64,000 nt of DNA from Aestuariispira ectoiniformans (GCF_025136295.1 NZ_CP062788.1:3241588-3305587); one strand, 5' to 3'. Counted from the first letter of the stretch, positions 16,421 to 25,965 are shown. Notes: a model not told the origin generated them from the letters alone. A program made the numbers and translations.

Positions 16421-16475
16421 GCACCACCGGATAACATGACGGGAACAATAGCTCAAACTAACACAAAAGCGGAAA

Positions 16476-16592
16476 GACTCTAAGGTTTCAAAGTGGCTGA
16501 AAACACCACAACAATAAGTTGTTCACTACATAGTTACCTCATTTCTACGAAAAATGTTAACCTTTTGCTTTAGCTATGGTTAAAATAGTTAA
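16476..16592 (+). promoter_or_regulatory. GANTC site and TTAA cluster upstream of ctrA
   Basis: GACTC at 16476-16480 is a CcrM-type site. TTAA tetramers at 16557, 16580 and 16589 (two spaced by 5 bases) resemble degenerate CtrA half-sites, whose consensus is TTAA-N7-TTAA. In Caulobacter the ctrA promoter is GANTC/GcrA-dependent and autoregulated; this layout is compatible but not a consensus match. Confidence 0.4.
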
Positions 16593-16651
16593 TAAAGCTA
16601 TTGGCGGCGAAAAGCCGTTCTCGGGTCCAGAAGGCATAGCGGGAGACAGTC

Positions 16652-17359
16652 ATGAGAATTCTTCTAGTTGAAGACGATCAAGCAACAGCCGATACAATCA
16701 AACTTGCACTCAGCTCCGAAGGCTATGTGATCGACACGGCCGACCTGGGCGAAGACGGGCTGGAAATCGGCAAGATATATGACTACGACCTCATCATTCT
16801 TGACCTCATGCTGCCCGATATCGACGGTTACGAAGTCCTGCGGCGCCTGCGGGATGCCCGTGTGGAAACACCAATCCTGATCCTGTCCGGGCTCGACGAG
16901 TTGGACAACAAGGTAAAAGGACTGGGCTTCGGGGCCGACGACTATCTGACCAAGCCCTTTCACAAACGGGAACTGCTGGCGCGGATTCAGGCGATTATCC
17001 GCCGCTCCAAGGGCCATGCCCAATCCCTGATCAATGCCGGCGAGTTGAGCATCAATCTGGACGCCCGTTCTGTCGAGGTTGGCGGAAAACCGGTTCACCT
17101 GACCGGCAAGGAATATGGCATTCTGGAACTTCTGGCCCTGCGTAAGGGAACGACGTTGACCAAGGAAATGTTCCTGAACCACCTCTATGGCGGCATGGAC
17201 GAGCCCGAAGCGAAAATTATCGACGTGTTCGTTTGCAAGCTGCGCAAGAAACTGGCCAACGCGGCCGGTGGCACCAACTACATCGAAACCGTCTGGGGGC
17301 GCGGCTATGTGTTGCGCGACCCGCATGAAGAGGATGTCGAACAGACGGCTGTCGGGTAA
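16652..17359 (+). CDS. ctrA: CtrA cell-cycle response regulator
   Basis: 235 residues. An N-terminal receiver has the acidic pair EDD, phospho-acceptor Asp51 (IILDLMLPD), and the conserved Thr/Ser and Lys (YLTKPF). An OmpR/PhoB winged helix follows (about 125-225) with [24 protein letters not shown] and the near-invariant CtrA stretch [21 protein letters not shown]. CtrA is phosphorylated by CckA through ChpT. In Caulobacter it controls replication, division and flagella; in Rhodospirillales it is mainly reported to affect motility. Position next to fliI and the che genes fits that. The C-terminal tail (DVEQTAVG) lacks the AA end that targets Caulobacter CtrA to ClpXP, which suggests different turnover. 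Confidence 0.97.
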   Translation: MRILLVEDDQATADTIKLALSSEGYVIDTADLGEDGLEIGKIYDYDLIILDLMLPDIDGYEVLRRLRDARVETPILILSGLDELDNKVKGLGFGADDYLTKPFHKRELLARIQAIIRRSKGHAQSLINAGELSINLDARSVEVGGKPVHLTGKEYGILELLALRKGTTLTKEMFLNHLYGGMDEPEAKIIDVFVCKLRKKLANAAGGTNYIETVWGRGYVLRDPHEEDVEQTAVG

Positions 17360-17381
17360 ACAAGCCGCCTGAGTTCAATAC

Positions 17382-17417
17382 AAAAAGGCCGGGCCACCAA
17401 GGTCCGGCCTTTTCTTA
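17382..17417 (+). terminator. Terminator of ctrA
   Basis: AAAAGGCCGG (17383-17392) and CCGGCCTTTT (17404-17413) form the stem, followed by CTTATTT. The symmetric A/T flanks mean it can also act on the convergent cheR transcript. Confidence 0.85.
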
Positions 17418-17437
17418 TTTGACTGTCCTGCACCGAG

Positions 17438-18262
17438 CTAGATCGGCAGTTCGCCATTGGTGAGCTGATAGATACCGCGACGACCGGTTACCGGCTTGAA
17501 GCTGTCAGTCACGCCAAGCACCGTTTCCGCCCCACCCAGCAACAAGGCCCCGTCCTTGGGCATCTGCCTTGAAATTCCGTCAAGAACCTTCCGCTTGGTG
17601 TCCTGATCGAAATAGATGAGAACGTTGCGGCAGAAGACCACATCGAAAGTCCCCAGCATCGCCGGAGACTCCAGCAAATTGAACTCGCGGAACTGAATCA
17701 TCGACCGGATAGAGGCATCCAACTGCCATTTGTCGCCGGTTTGACGGAAGTATTTCACCAGCAGGGTAATCGGCAGGCCCCTTTGCACCTCGAACTGCGT
17801 ATAAAGGCCGGTCTTGGCTTTTTCCAACATCTCGACAGAGATATCTGTGGCAACAATCTCAATGCGCCAGCCCGCAATCTTGGCCCCCAGTTCCTTGAGA
17901 ATGATGGCAAGGGAGTATGGCTCCTGACCGCCCGAGCAGGCCGCGCACCAGATACGAATTCGCCGCGATGTCTGACGGCTTTCCATGAGCATCGGAAGAA
18001 TCGCATCGCGGAACTGGTCGAAAGGTTTCTGATCCCGGAAGAAGAGCGTTTCGTTGGTGGTCATGGCCTCCGTAATGTCGGACATGATCTGCGCATTCTT
18101 CTTACGCACCTCAACGCAAAGCTCTTCGATCCCCTTCTGGCTGTGCTTGCGAGCCACGGGCATCAGACGTGTTTCGAGCAGATAAGCCTTATCCTCCCCG
18201 AGGACGAGGCCGGACCGCTCTTTCAACATGGTGGCAAGCAAGTTGAAGTCTTCTACCTTCAT
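17438..18262 (-). CDS. cheR: CheR chemotaxis protein methyltransferase
   Basis: 274 residues. CheR methylates glutamates of chemoreceptors with S-adenosylmethionine. The N-terminal CheR helical domain carries TTNETLFFRD. The SAM-binding core shows WCAACSGGQEPYSLA, ATDIS, and FDVVFCRNVLIYFD. No TPR or pentapeptide tail is present. Its start overlaps the cheB stop by 4 bases. It is the last gene of cheA-cheY-cheB-cheR. No methyl-accepting chemoreceptor gene lies in the window. Confidence 0.96.
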   Translation of the reverse strand: MKVEDFNLLATMLKERSGLVLGEDKAYLLETRLMPVARKHSQKGIEELCVEVRKKNAQIMSDITEAMTTNETLFFRDQKPFDQFRDAILPMLMESRQTSRRIRIWCAACSGGQEPYSLAIILKELGAKIAGWRIEIVATDISVEMLEKAKTGLYTQFEVQRGLPITLLVKYFRQTGDKWQLDASIRSMIQFREFNLLESPAMLGTFDVVFCRNVLIYFDQDTKRKVLDGISRQMPKDGALLLGGAETVLGVTDSFKPVTGRRGIYQLTNGELPI

Positions 18263-19443
18263 GCCGAGCCTCCCAATGCTATAGATTTTATTTTGGGCCC
18301 AATTTCCAGGATCGGTAACACCGCGCTACACAGGCCGGCGGTTGCGACCGCTCCCGGCATTCCCCAGACAACGCTTGATTCTTCATCCTGGGCAATCAGC
18401 ACACCGCCGTCGTCAACGACCACCTTGGCCCCCTTGCTGCCATCGGCACCCATGCCAGTCAGGATCACCGCCAGAATCTTGCTGCCGCCATAGCTTTCGA
18501 CCAGGCTGCGCAGCATGGGATCAACCGCGGGCCGGCAGAAATTCTCGGGCGGGTCCTGCGTCAGCCGGATTTTTTTATGGATGCCATCCTTGGTAATCAG
18601 CATGTGGTAGTCACCCGGCGCGATATAGATATGCCCCGGTTGCAGCACATCCCCGTCCTCGGCTTCCTTGCTCGGTCGCCCGGACGCGCGCGCCACATGT
18701 TCCGCCAGAATAGTCGTGAAGGTCGGCGGCATATGCTGCGTGATGACAATCGGCTGTTTCAATGCCGCCGGAAGGTCCTTCAGAACCCGGAACAGGGCCT
18801 GTGGTCCGCCTGTGGAACTGCCGATCGCAATGATTTCCGGATGAATTGTTTTCATCGGACGCAGGACAACGGGCTTGGCCGGTGTCACCCTCTTCGTTTC
18901 CGGCAGGGTGTCGCGCCGTGCACGGGCAGCACCACTGGTTCCTGCAACAGCTTCCTGACGCTCCCGACGCAAACGCCGACGCCGACCTACGCGCCCCAGG
19001 GTACGAACCTTTTCGATCAGGTCGCGCTTGAAATCGTCACGGCTGCGAAGCTCGCCTGTGGAACTGGGTTTGGGCACATAGTCTGCCGCCCCGAGAGACA
19101 TGGCCTTCAACGACACTTCCGCATTACGCAGGGTCAGGGTGGATGCCATCAGGACCTGGATACCCGGTACTTTTTCGATGATTTTCGGCAGGGCCGTCAA
19201 ACCATCCATGCGCGGCATTTCGATGTCCAGAACAACCACATCCACATCGTGCCGGTCCAGGGCCGCAAGGGCCCTTTCACCGTCGCCAACCGACGCAACA
19301 ACAGAAATATCCCCGCTTTCTTCCAGAAAGCGGGTCAGCATTCCCCTGATAACCAGGGCATCGTCAACTACCATAACGCGAATTGCATCATTGGTTTGCT
19401 GGGACGACGCACCGGACATGCTGGCTGTTGGAGAAACGCCCAT
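18259..19443 (-). CDS. cheB: CheB chemotaxis methylesterase/deamidase
   Basis: 394 residues. A receiver domain (about 20-140, Asp73 in VVLDIEMPRMDG) is joined by a basic, arginine-rich linker (RRRRLRRERQ) to the C-terminal esterase domain. That domain shows the catalytic serine in AIGSSTGGPQAL, the histidine in ITQHMPPTFT, and the Asp in LTGMGADG. It demethylates receptors when phosphorylated by CheA. It overlaps cheR by 4 bases and cheY by 1 base, so the three are translationally coupled. Confidence 0.96.
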   Translation of the reverse strand: MGVSPTASMSGASSQQTNDAIRVMVVDDALVIRGMLTRFLEESGDISVVASVGDGERALAALDRHDVDVVVLDIEMPRMDGLTALPKIIEKVPGIQVLMASTLTLRNAEVSLKAMSLGAADYVPKPSSTGELRSRDDFKRDLIEKVRTLGRVGRRRRLRRERQEAVAGTSGAARARRDTLPETKRVTPAKPVVLRPMKTIHPEIIAIGSSTGGPQALFRVLKDLPAALKQPIVITQHMPPTFTTILAEHVARASGRPSKEAEDGDVLQPGHIYIAPGDYHMLITKDGIHKKIRLTQDPPENFCRPAVDPMLRSLVESYGGSKILAVILTGMGADGSKGAKVVVDDGGVLIAQDEESSVVWGMPGAVATAGLCSAVLPILEIGPKIKSIALGGSA

Positions 19444-19808
19444 TAAATGAGACCTACCTGCGTGAACTTACTTTGGATAATTTCGCTGTCGAAGGGCTTC
19501 ATGATGTATTCATTGGCCCCCGCCGCAACAGCTTCCTGGATATGGCTGAGATCGTTTTCGGTGGTGCAGAAGACGACGATCACATCACCGCCGCCCGGCA
19601 ACTGACGCATTGCCTTCATGAACTCCATGCCATCCATATTGGGCATGTTCCAGTCGAGCAAAACGCCATCCGGCATTTCTTCCTTACACCGGTCGAGCGC
19701 CTGTTTGCCGTCTTCAGCCTCAATAACCTTGAAGTTCAACTCTTCCAATATCTTACGGGCGACCATACGGATTACCCGGGAGTCATCGACGACAAGACAG
19801 GATTTCAT
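19443..19808 (-). CDS. cheY: CheY single-domain response regulator
   Basis: 121 residues, a stand-alone receiver. It has VVDDSRV, phospho-acceptor Asp52 (LLDWNMPNMDG), CTT in the Thr position, and Lys in YIMKPF. It should carry the signal from CheA to the flagellar motor switch. The TAATG stop/start junction couples it to cheB. A 121-base gap separates it from cheA. In many related clusters a cheW gene lies in this position, but none is present here. Confidence 0.94.
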   Translation of the reverse strand: MKSCLVVDDSRVIRMVARKILEELNFKVIEAEDGKQALDRCKEEMPDGVLLDWNMPNMDGMEFMKAMRQLPGGGDVIVVFCTTENDLSHIQEAVAAGANEYIMKPFDSEIIQSKFTQVGLI

Positions 19809-19929
19809 CTTTTAGCTCCATCTCCCCAAGTGGTCGCGAGCACGAGCCTAACACCACTATTTTGCATAACGTCTATTGTAGTTCCTGAGGGAGGGAACGA
19901 CAATGCCGCCCCTCCCCAGGTTTAATAAT

Positions 19930-22758
19930 TCAGCTTTCGGTCCAGGCCGTATCGGCCAGGGCCTGTAGCAGGCCGTCGCGGTCATGCTTCGCGACGTAAT
20001 CTGTGAAACCGACTTCGCGTCCCTGTTCAAGGTCACTCGGCGACGTCCGCGAAGTCATGGCGACGACAGGCAGATCCTGCCAGCGTGACCCGGAACGGAT
20101 CGTGCGGCACAGGTCAAAGCCGTTCATGCCCGGCATTTCGATGTCACTGACGATGATATCGAATTTCTCGCCGCGCTCGCAAAGGTTCATGGCAGCCTCG
20201 CCGCCTTCGACGGCGGTCACCTCATACCCTGCGACCGAGAGAATCGGTGACAGCAGGTTGCGGAAGAAAGCGCTGTCGTCGACCAGCAGAACCTTACGTC
20301 GATCGGTGACACCGCCAATCTGATCCGCGCCGGAACCGAACCAGTCGGAGAAGGCCTGCGTCAGGTAATAACCGGTATCAATGATCTCGGTTGCCTTGCC
20401 GTTGACGATTGCACTGCCCACCATGCCGGTACGCTCGGCGCTGAGTTCCACATTCAGGCGGTCTTCGACGATATCGAGGATTTCGTCGACCACAAGCCCC
20501 ATGGAACGGTCCCGATCAGAGAAAACCAGGGTTGGTTTCTTGCCGGTTTCCGGGAAAGTATAGCTGTCGTTGATCGGCACCAGAGGCATCAACTGACCGC
20601 GATACTGCACCAGCGCCTGGCCATTGGTAAATTCGACCTTGTCGAAATCCACCTCTTCCAGACGCGCGACCAGGCCAAGCGGGACTGCCTTCGGCGCCTC
20701 GCTGCCGGCACGGAACAACAACAATGCCACGCGTTCTGCATCTCCTTCCGCGCGTATCGCCGCCGCTTCCTCTGCGGCACGATGATCGGCGACCCCGGAC
20801 ATTTCGCCCAGCGTCTTGGCAATGCCGTTGAGGTCCAGGATCAGGATTACGCTGCCATCGCCCAGGATGGTATTCCCGGAGAAGATTTCGATGTTGCGCA
20901 GGATGGAGGAAACCGGTTTGACCACGATTTCTTCCGAGTCGAAAATCTTGTCGACGATGATACCGAAAGAATTGGTCCCAACCTGTGCGACAACAATGAA
21001 ATGCTCGCGGTTAAGATCCTGTTCTTCCTCACCGGGCACACCCAGCAACTGGCGCAGCCGGACCAGCGGCAACAGTACATTGCGCAGGCGAAGAACCGGC
21101 GTGCCGTGAATATTCTCGATGGTATGTTCGGAATTGTCGCTGGAACGGACCAGTTCCACGACACTGATCTGCGGGATGGCGAAACGTTCCTCGGCACATT
21201 CCACGATCAGGGCCGAAACAATGGCCAGCGTCAGCGGGATCTTGATCAGGAAGGTGCTTCCCTTCCCTTCCACTGACTTCAGTTCGACGTTACCGCCGAT
21301 CTTGTCAATGTTGGTTTTCACCACATCCATACCGACACCGCGACCGGAAACGGAGGTTACCTGCTGTGCGGTAGAGAAACCTGCCGCGAAAATGAACTGT
21401 TGAATCTGGTGGTCATTCATCGATTCCAGTTCGGATTCGCTCGCCAGGCCGTTGGAAATCACCTTTTCCCGGATTCGGGCCATATTCAGACCGCGGCCAT
21501 CGTCGCTGATCTCAATATGAATATGTCCGCCCTCGTGATAGGCATTCAGAGTGATCGTACCTGTTTCCGATTTGCCGGACGCCTCACGCGTTGCCGGGTC
21601 TTCAATCCCGTGGTCCGCCGAGTTTCGCACCATATGGGTCAGCGGATCCTTGATGATATCGAGAACCTGCCGGTCCAGTTCGGTTTCCGCGCCGATCATC
21701 TGCAGGTCAATCTTCTTGTTCAGTTCGATCGACAGGTCACGCACGATACGCGGCAGTTTGGCCCAGGCGTTGCCGATAGGCTGCATGCGCGTCTTCATGA
21801 CGCCTTCCTGCAACTCACTGGTCACATGGCTCAATCGCTGCAGCGGGGCATTGAACTCGCTGTCACCATGTTTGTCACCGTGGCTGCGCAGGATTTGCAG
21901 CAACTGGTTACGGGTGAGGACCAGTTCGGACACCATCGTCATCAGATTTTCCAGCAGGTCCACATTCACGCGGATGGTCTGGACGATGCCGCTGCCCTCT
22001 TTCTTTTCGGCAGCCATCGTGGTCTTCCGGTCGTCCTTATGGCTGTCCGCAGCCGCCGGAGCCGTTTCCTTGACCGGCGCCGGCACCTGGCTGGCTTCTT
22101 CCGCCGGCTTTTCATCGGCACCACCGGCCTCAGAGCGTTTCTTCGCGGCCATAGGATCGCCGGGGCCTTTATATTCAGCAGCTTCAAAAGCGGCCTGCAG
22201 TTCGGGGGAATCCTGCGCGACCTCTTCGGAATTCATCATTGCGTCCAAAGCCGCGCTACCCGTTGCCGGCGCAGCAGGCTCTGCCGCAGCCTCGGCTTCC
22301 ATGGCCGCAGCGGCCTCTTCGTCTTCCTGTTTCGCAGCAGCCGCCTCATCCGCCGACGCGCCCACAGCACCGGGGACTTCGCCGGTCTCGGCCAGATGAT
22401 TCAGATGCTCGATCAGTTCGCTGTCATCGCCTTCCGGTTCGGCCTCGGTCTGTTCGAGGTTATCCAAGATGGCCTTGATGCAATCGAGTGATTCCAGGAT
22501 CAATGTCACCGCCGCGGCGGAAACCTCAAGTTTGCCCTCGCGGAACTGACCCAGCACGTTCTCAGAAGCGTGCGCAACAGCCTCCAACCGGGGCAGCCCC
22601 AGGAAGCCACATGTTCCCTTGATGGTGTGAACCAGACGGAAGATGTTGCTGAGAATCGCCTCATCATTCGGATTCTGCTCGAACTTGACCAGCTCAACGT
22701 CGAGCGTGTCCATGCTTTCCTTCGTTTCCGTTAGGAATTCACTAAGCAAATCATCCAT
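19930..22758 (-). CDS. cheA: Hybrid CheA kinase with two CheW-like domains and a C-terminal receiver
   Basis: 942 residues, well above the usual 650-750. Order: Hpt (1-105, His44 in RLVHTIKG), a long acidic Ala/Glu/Pro linker (about 120-255), dimerisation domain, HATPase (MVRNSADHGIEDP, DDGRGLN, GRGVGMDVVK), a first CheW-like regulatory domain, a second CheW-like segment (about 690-800), and a receiver (about 815-935, Asp872 in IIVSDIEMPG). No separate CheY-binding P2 domain is obvious in the linker. CheA autophosphorylates in response to receptors. The extra CheW-like domain and receiver may replace a separate cheW and serve as a phosphate sink. It is first in the cheAYBR operon. Confidence 0.95.
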   Translation of the reverse strand: MDDLLSEFLTETKESMDTLDVELVKFEQNPNDEAILSNIFRLVHTIKGTCGFLGLPRLEAVAHASENVLGQFREGKLEVSAAAVTLILESLDCIKAILDNLEQTEAEPEGDDSELIEHLNHLAETGEVPGAVGASADEAAAAKQEDEEAAAAMEAEAAAEPAAPATGSAALDAMMNSEEVAQDSPELQAAFEAAEYKGPGDPMAAKKRSEAGGADEKPAEEASQVPAPVKETAPAAADSHKDDRKTTMAAEKKEGSGIVQTIRVNVDLLENLMTMVSELVLTRNQLLQILRSHGDKHGDSEFNAPLQRLSHVTSELQEGVMKTRMQPIGNAWAKLPRIVRDLSIELNKKIDLQMIGAETELDRQVLDIIKDPLTHMVRNSADHGIEDPATREASGKSETGTITLNAYHEGGHIHIEISDDGRGLNMARIREKVISNGLASESELESMNDHQIQQFIFAAGFSTAQQVTSVSGRGVGMDVVKTNIDKIGGNVELKSVEGKGSTFLIKIPLTLAIVSALIVECAEERFAIPQISVVELVRSSDNSEHTIENIHGTPVLRLRNVLLPLVRLRQLLGVPGEEEQDLNREHFIVVAQVGTNSFGIIVDKIFDSEEIVVKPVSSILRNIEIFSGNTILGDGSVILILDLNGIAKTLGEMSGVADHRAAEEAAAIRAEGDAERVALLLFRAGSEAPKAVPLGLVARLEEVDFDKVEFTNGQALVQYRGQLMPLVPINDSYTFPETGKKPTLVFSDRDRSMGLVVDEILDIVEDRLNVELSAERTGMVGSAIVNGKATEIIDTGYYLTQAFSDWFGSGADQIGGVTDRRKVLLVDDSAFFRNLLSPILSVAGYEVTAVEGGEAAMNLCERGEKFDIIVSDIEMPGMNGFDLCRTIRSGSRWQDLPVVAMTSRTSPSDLEQGREVGFTDYVAKHDRDGLLQALADTAWTES

Positions 22759-22969
22759 TGCATGCCCCCAAGGTCATCGTCGCCGGAATGGCGGTTGTTG
22801 TTATTGCCCACAGACGTTTCCCAATAGCGCCCAATAGTACCGCACGATACGTGTCAGCATTACGCCCGCAGACTCTGTTGCTCATTCGCCGGTTGCGTCT
22901 CACAATAATACCGTATCTTCTTTAACTGCCAAAGAAAAGTTGGACCGTGCCTACATTTTCATGGAAAGG

Positions 22970-22984
22970 TTAACAAAGCATTAG
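22970..22984. promoter_or_regulatory. CtrA-like box TTAA-N7-TTAG between chpT and cheA
   Basis: TTAACAAAGCATTAG differs from the TTAA-N7-TTAA consensus by one base. It is 212 bases upstream of cheA and just past the end of chpT on the same strand. A GACTC site lies at 22871. It would fit CtrA control of the chemotaxis operon. Confidence 0.4.
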
Positions 22985-23006
22985 GCTTCCCCCCTAAAGA
23001 CATGCT

Positions 23007-23639
23007 TCAGCCCCCGGCCCTGGCAATCAGAGAAACCTTCCCCGTTTCAATCGTCAGTTCAAGGCTGTAGCCCGCTTGTTCCGACATCAGACGGGTCCAC
23101 TCACCCTGTACGGCGCGTGCCGTCAACATCCCTGTCTGCGCGGTTCCTTGCAGCGCGGCAACCACCTCCCCAGGGAGCATTGCATCGTCGCCCGTCGACG
23201 TGACCGTCAACATGTCGTCATCCACCGACACCGACAGTGTGCCGCCGCGTATCAGTGCCTCATGTGCCAGGATCACCATATTCAGCACCAGTTTGCCACA
23301 GCCATCCCCCAGGTCCGGCACGATCGGGGGCAACGGCCAGTCCAGGCGCGTATTCCCGCTTTCCACAAAGGCATGCGTCACACTTCGAAGCTCTGGCACA
23401 TCGTCCGAGCCCCGCCCTGCAGAACCATAGGCCAGCCGGAAAAACTTGAGCCGGGACACGATCTGATCGGCACTCTTGCTTACCAGCGCCATTGCGTCGT
23501 CATTCGGCTCGCCCGGGACCAGTTCGCCCAGGAATTCCACGCCGTTGGCAACTGCACCGGCAGGACCGACCAGTTCATGACACAGCCGCGACGCCAGCAA
23601 TTCAGCTACTCGAATTTCCACTTGTTTGTTCTGCCTCAT
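23007..23639 (-). CDS. chpT: ChpT histidine phosphotransferase
   Basis: 210 residues. ChpT shuttles phosphate from CckA to CtrA and CpdR. The dimerisation helices carry RLCHELVGPAGA with the phospho-accepting His21. The C-terminal domain is a degenerate HATPase-like fold that does not bind ATP (LVLNMVILAHEALIRGGTLSV). This layout is typical of alphaproteobacterial ChpT. It lies between the cheA operon and the divergent DUF3553 gene. Having chpT and ctrA 6 kb apart with che genes between them ties the phosphorelay to motility in this organism. CckA is not in the window. Confidence 0.95.
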   Translation of the reverse strand: MRQNKQVEIRVAELLASRLCHELVGPAGAVANGVEFLGELVPGEPNDDAMALVSKSADQIVSRLKFFRLAYGSAGRGSDDVPELRSVTHAFVESGNTRLDWPLPPIVPDLGDGCGKLVLNMVILAHEALIRGGTLSVSVDDDMLTVTSTGDDAMLPGEVVAALQGTAQTGMLTARAVQGEWTRLMSEQAGYSLELTIETGKVSLIARAGG

Positions 23640-23832
23640 CTCAATTTTAGCTTGTTTGATGTCCAGATATCGAAATGAAAGAAAGATTTCTTTGCGCTGG
23701 ATCAGTGTAATATATCTATCAAAAAAATGGATATCCCCGATGACGCTTTTTTGACGACATTTGCCTAAAAGACGATGTATCGACCTTATTCAGTGCCGAC
23801 GCGCCGCAGAAATCACCCAAGAGGACCTTCCT

Positions 23833-24042
23833 ATGACCGAAATTCCTGATACGACCTTCGTTCCGGGCGCATGGGTCCGTCTGCCGCAGGCCCCGGATTG
23901 GGGCATAGGCCAGGTGCAAAGCGCCATTGGCGCACGTGTCACGGTCAATTTCGAACATCGCGGCAAGCAGTTGATCAATACCGATCAGGCAACGCTCGTC
24001 GCGGTGAGTGTAGAGGATGACGTTAACAAGGCAGACCAGTAG
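23833..24042 (+). CDS. DUF3553 small protein
   Basis: 69 residues, ATG at 23833 with GAGGACC upstream. It contains PGAWVRLPQAPDWGIGQVQSAIGARVTVNFEHRGKQLI, the compact beta-rich DUF3553 pattern that resembles the CarD/RNA-polymerase-interacting or UvrD C-terminal Tudor-like fold. The function is unknown. It diverges from chpT, a frequent neighbour in this group, and is followed 97 bases later by the formate dehydrogenase beta gene. Confidence 0.85.
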   Translation: MTEIPDTTFVPGAWVRLPQAPDWGIGQVQSAIGARVTVNFEHRGKQLINTDQATLVAVSVEDDVNKADQ

Positions 24043-24138
24043 AAGACGATCCCCTATGGATCGGGTAAAGTGGCGTAAATATGCCATAATAAAATAAATC
24101 AGGAAGACAACGAAGATCGGGAAGGAGCACAACAGGTC

Positions 24139-25845
24139 ATGGCCGAACTCGTTGGCGAAGTTAAGAAATTCCGCAACCCTGGCTTCGGGCGCCGCAAGGC
24201 CGTTCCCCATCCGAAGGGACGCCAGTTGGACCCGCAGGCACAAGACGAGGTGCGCACACTGATCGGCGACGGGTCACATGACCACGATCTGCTGATCGAA
24301 TATCTGCACCTGATCCAGGATGAATACGGCCATCTGTCCGCCCGCCATATGCAGGCGCTGGCAGCCGAAATGCGCCTCTCGCAGACAGAAGTCTACGAAG
24401 TCGCCTCTTTCTATGCCCATTTCGATCTGGTTCTGGAAGACGATACCCCGCCGCCGCCGGTCACAATCCGTGTTTGCGACAGCCTGAGTTGTGAGATGGC
24501 GGGCGCACAGGAAATCCTGAAAAACCTGCCGGACGCCGCAGGCGGCGATGTCCGCGTCATCCGCGCCCCCTGCATGGGACGCTGTGACTGCGCGCCTGTT
24601 GCAGAGGTCGGGCACAAGCATTTCACCAAGACCACGGTCGATGAACTGGCCGCTGCCGCCAAGGCCGGGGACACGCATCCCGACCTGCCGGACTACCAGA
24701 CACTGGACGCCTATCAGGCCGACGGCGGCTACGCGCTGTTGAATGCCTGCCTCAACGGCGACAAGACCGTTGAACAGATCATCGAGACACTGGAAGGTGC
24801 TGGCCTGCGCGGCCTGGGCGGTGCGGGCTTCCCGACCGGCAAGAAATGGAAATTCGTCCGCATGGAAGAAGGCCCGCGCCTGATGGCCGTCAACGGTGAC
24901 GAAGGCGAACCTGGCACCATCAAGGACCTGCACTATCTTTCCCAAAAGCCGCATCAGTTCCTGGAAGGTATGCTGATCGGCGCCTGGGCGGTCGAGGCCG
25001 AAGCCGTCTATGTCTATATCCGTGACGAATATCCGACGGTCATCAAACTGTTGAAGGCGGAAATTGCCGCTGTCGAGGCCGCCGGGCTCGCCAAGCACAC
25101 CAAGATTCATCTGCGCCGTGGCGCGGGGGCCTATATCTGCGGTGAAGAATCGGCGATGATCGAATCCATCGAAGGCAAGCGCGGTCTGCCCCGGCACCGC
25201 CCGCCCTTCGTCGCCCAGAAGGGTATCTTCGACCGGCCGACCCTGGTCAACAACGTTGAAAGCCTCTACTGGGTGCCGGAAATCGTCAACAAGGGTGCGG
25301 ACTGGTTTGCCTCTCACGGCGCCAACGGCCGCAAGGGCCTGCGCAGCTATTCCGTGTCAGGCCGGGTCAAGGAGCCGGGCGTGAAACTGGCCCCTGCCGG
25401 TGTCACCATCCGCGAATTGATCGACGACTATTGCGGCGGCATGCTGGACGGGCACGACCTGAAAGCGTACCTGCCGGGCGGTGCCTCCGGCGGCATCCTG
25501 CCTGCAAGCATGGACGATATCCCGCTGGACTTCGACACGCTACAGCCCTTTGGCTGTTTCATCGGTTCCGCCGCCGTCATGGTACTTTCCGACAAGGACA
25601 GCGTGCGCGATGCGGCCTTCAACGTGATGAAATTCTTCGAGGATGAAAGCTGCGGCCAGTGCACGCCCTGCCGGGTGGGCACGGAAAAGGCGGTCAAGCT
25701 GATGGCCAAGGAGAAATGGGATCTGGACCTGCTGGAGGAGCTTTGCCAGACCATGGCGGACGCTTCGATCTGTGGCCTGGGCCAGGCGGCCCCCAACCCG
25801 ATCCGCAGCCTGATCAAATACTTCCCCGAGGAAGTGCCGGGCTGA
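24139..25845 (+). CDS. fdsB: Formate dehydrogenase diaphorase subunit, NuoE-NuoF fusion (FdsG-FdsB type)
   Basis: 568 residues. Residues about 30-175 are a NuoE/FdsG-type thioredoxin-like [2Fe-2S] domain with Cys113, Cys118, Cys145 and Cys149 (VCDSLSC, CMGRC). Residues about 190-560 are a NuoF/FdsB-type flavoprotein: GLGGAGFPTGKKWKF for FMN/NADH, GAGAYICGEESAMIESIEGKRG, and the [4Fe-4S] site CGQCTPCRVG with the last Cys in ASICGLGQ. It passes electrons between NAD and the molybdenum formate dehydrogenase. The catalytic partner is most likely the gene at 51900, 26 kb away, because a full complex I cluster is absent here. Complex I-like NuoE and NuoF are normally separate proteins. Confidence 0.88.
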   Translation: MAELVGEVKKFRNPGFGRRKAVPHPKGRQLDPQAQDEVRTLIGDGSHDHDLLIEYLHLIQDEYGHLSARHMQALAAEMRLSQTEVYEVASFYAHFDLVLEDDTPPPPVTIRVCDSLSCEMAGAQEILKNLPDAAGGDVRVIRAPCMGRCDCAPVAEVGHKHFTKTTVDELAAAAKAGDTHPDLPDYQTLDAYQADGGYALLNACLNGDKTVEQIIETLEGAGLRGLGGAGFPTGKKWKFVRMEEGPRLMAVNGDEGEPGTIKDLHYLSQKPHQFLEGMLIGAWAVEAEAVYVYIRDEYPTVIKLLKAEIAAVEAAGLAKHTKIHLRRGAGAYICGEESAMIESIEGKRGLPRHRPPFVAQKGIFDRPTLVNNVESLYWVPEIVNKGADWFASHGANGRKGLRSYSVSGRVKEPGVKLAPAGVTIRELIDDYCGGMLDGHDLKAYLPGGASGGILPASMDDIPLDFDTLQPFGCFIGSAAVMVLSDKDSVRDAAFNVMKFFEDESCGQCTPCRVGTEKAVKLMAKEKWDLDLLEELCQTMADASICGLGQAAPNPIRSLIKYFPEEVPG

Positions 25846-25866
25846 CAACCGGTCAGACCAATGCAG

Positions 25867-25896
25867 AAAAGCCACCTCGCCGCCGGTGGCTTTTTT
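25867..25896 (+). terminator. Terminator after the fused formate dehydrogenase subunit
   Basis: AAAAGCCACC and GGTGGCTTTT pair around TCGCCGCC, followed by more Ts (TTTTTTG). Confidence 0.85.
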
Positions 25897-25965
25897 GTTA
25901 TGATGATAGCGCATAAGTCCGCATGCACAGGAGATATCACAACCCAAACCACGGGAGGAAATCGA

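Noticed and set aside
22935-22970. Sigma54 promoter for cheA (GGCACG-like)
   Set aside because: The -12 GC element does not occur at the required spacing.
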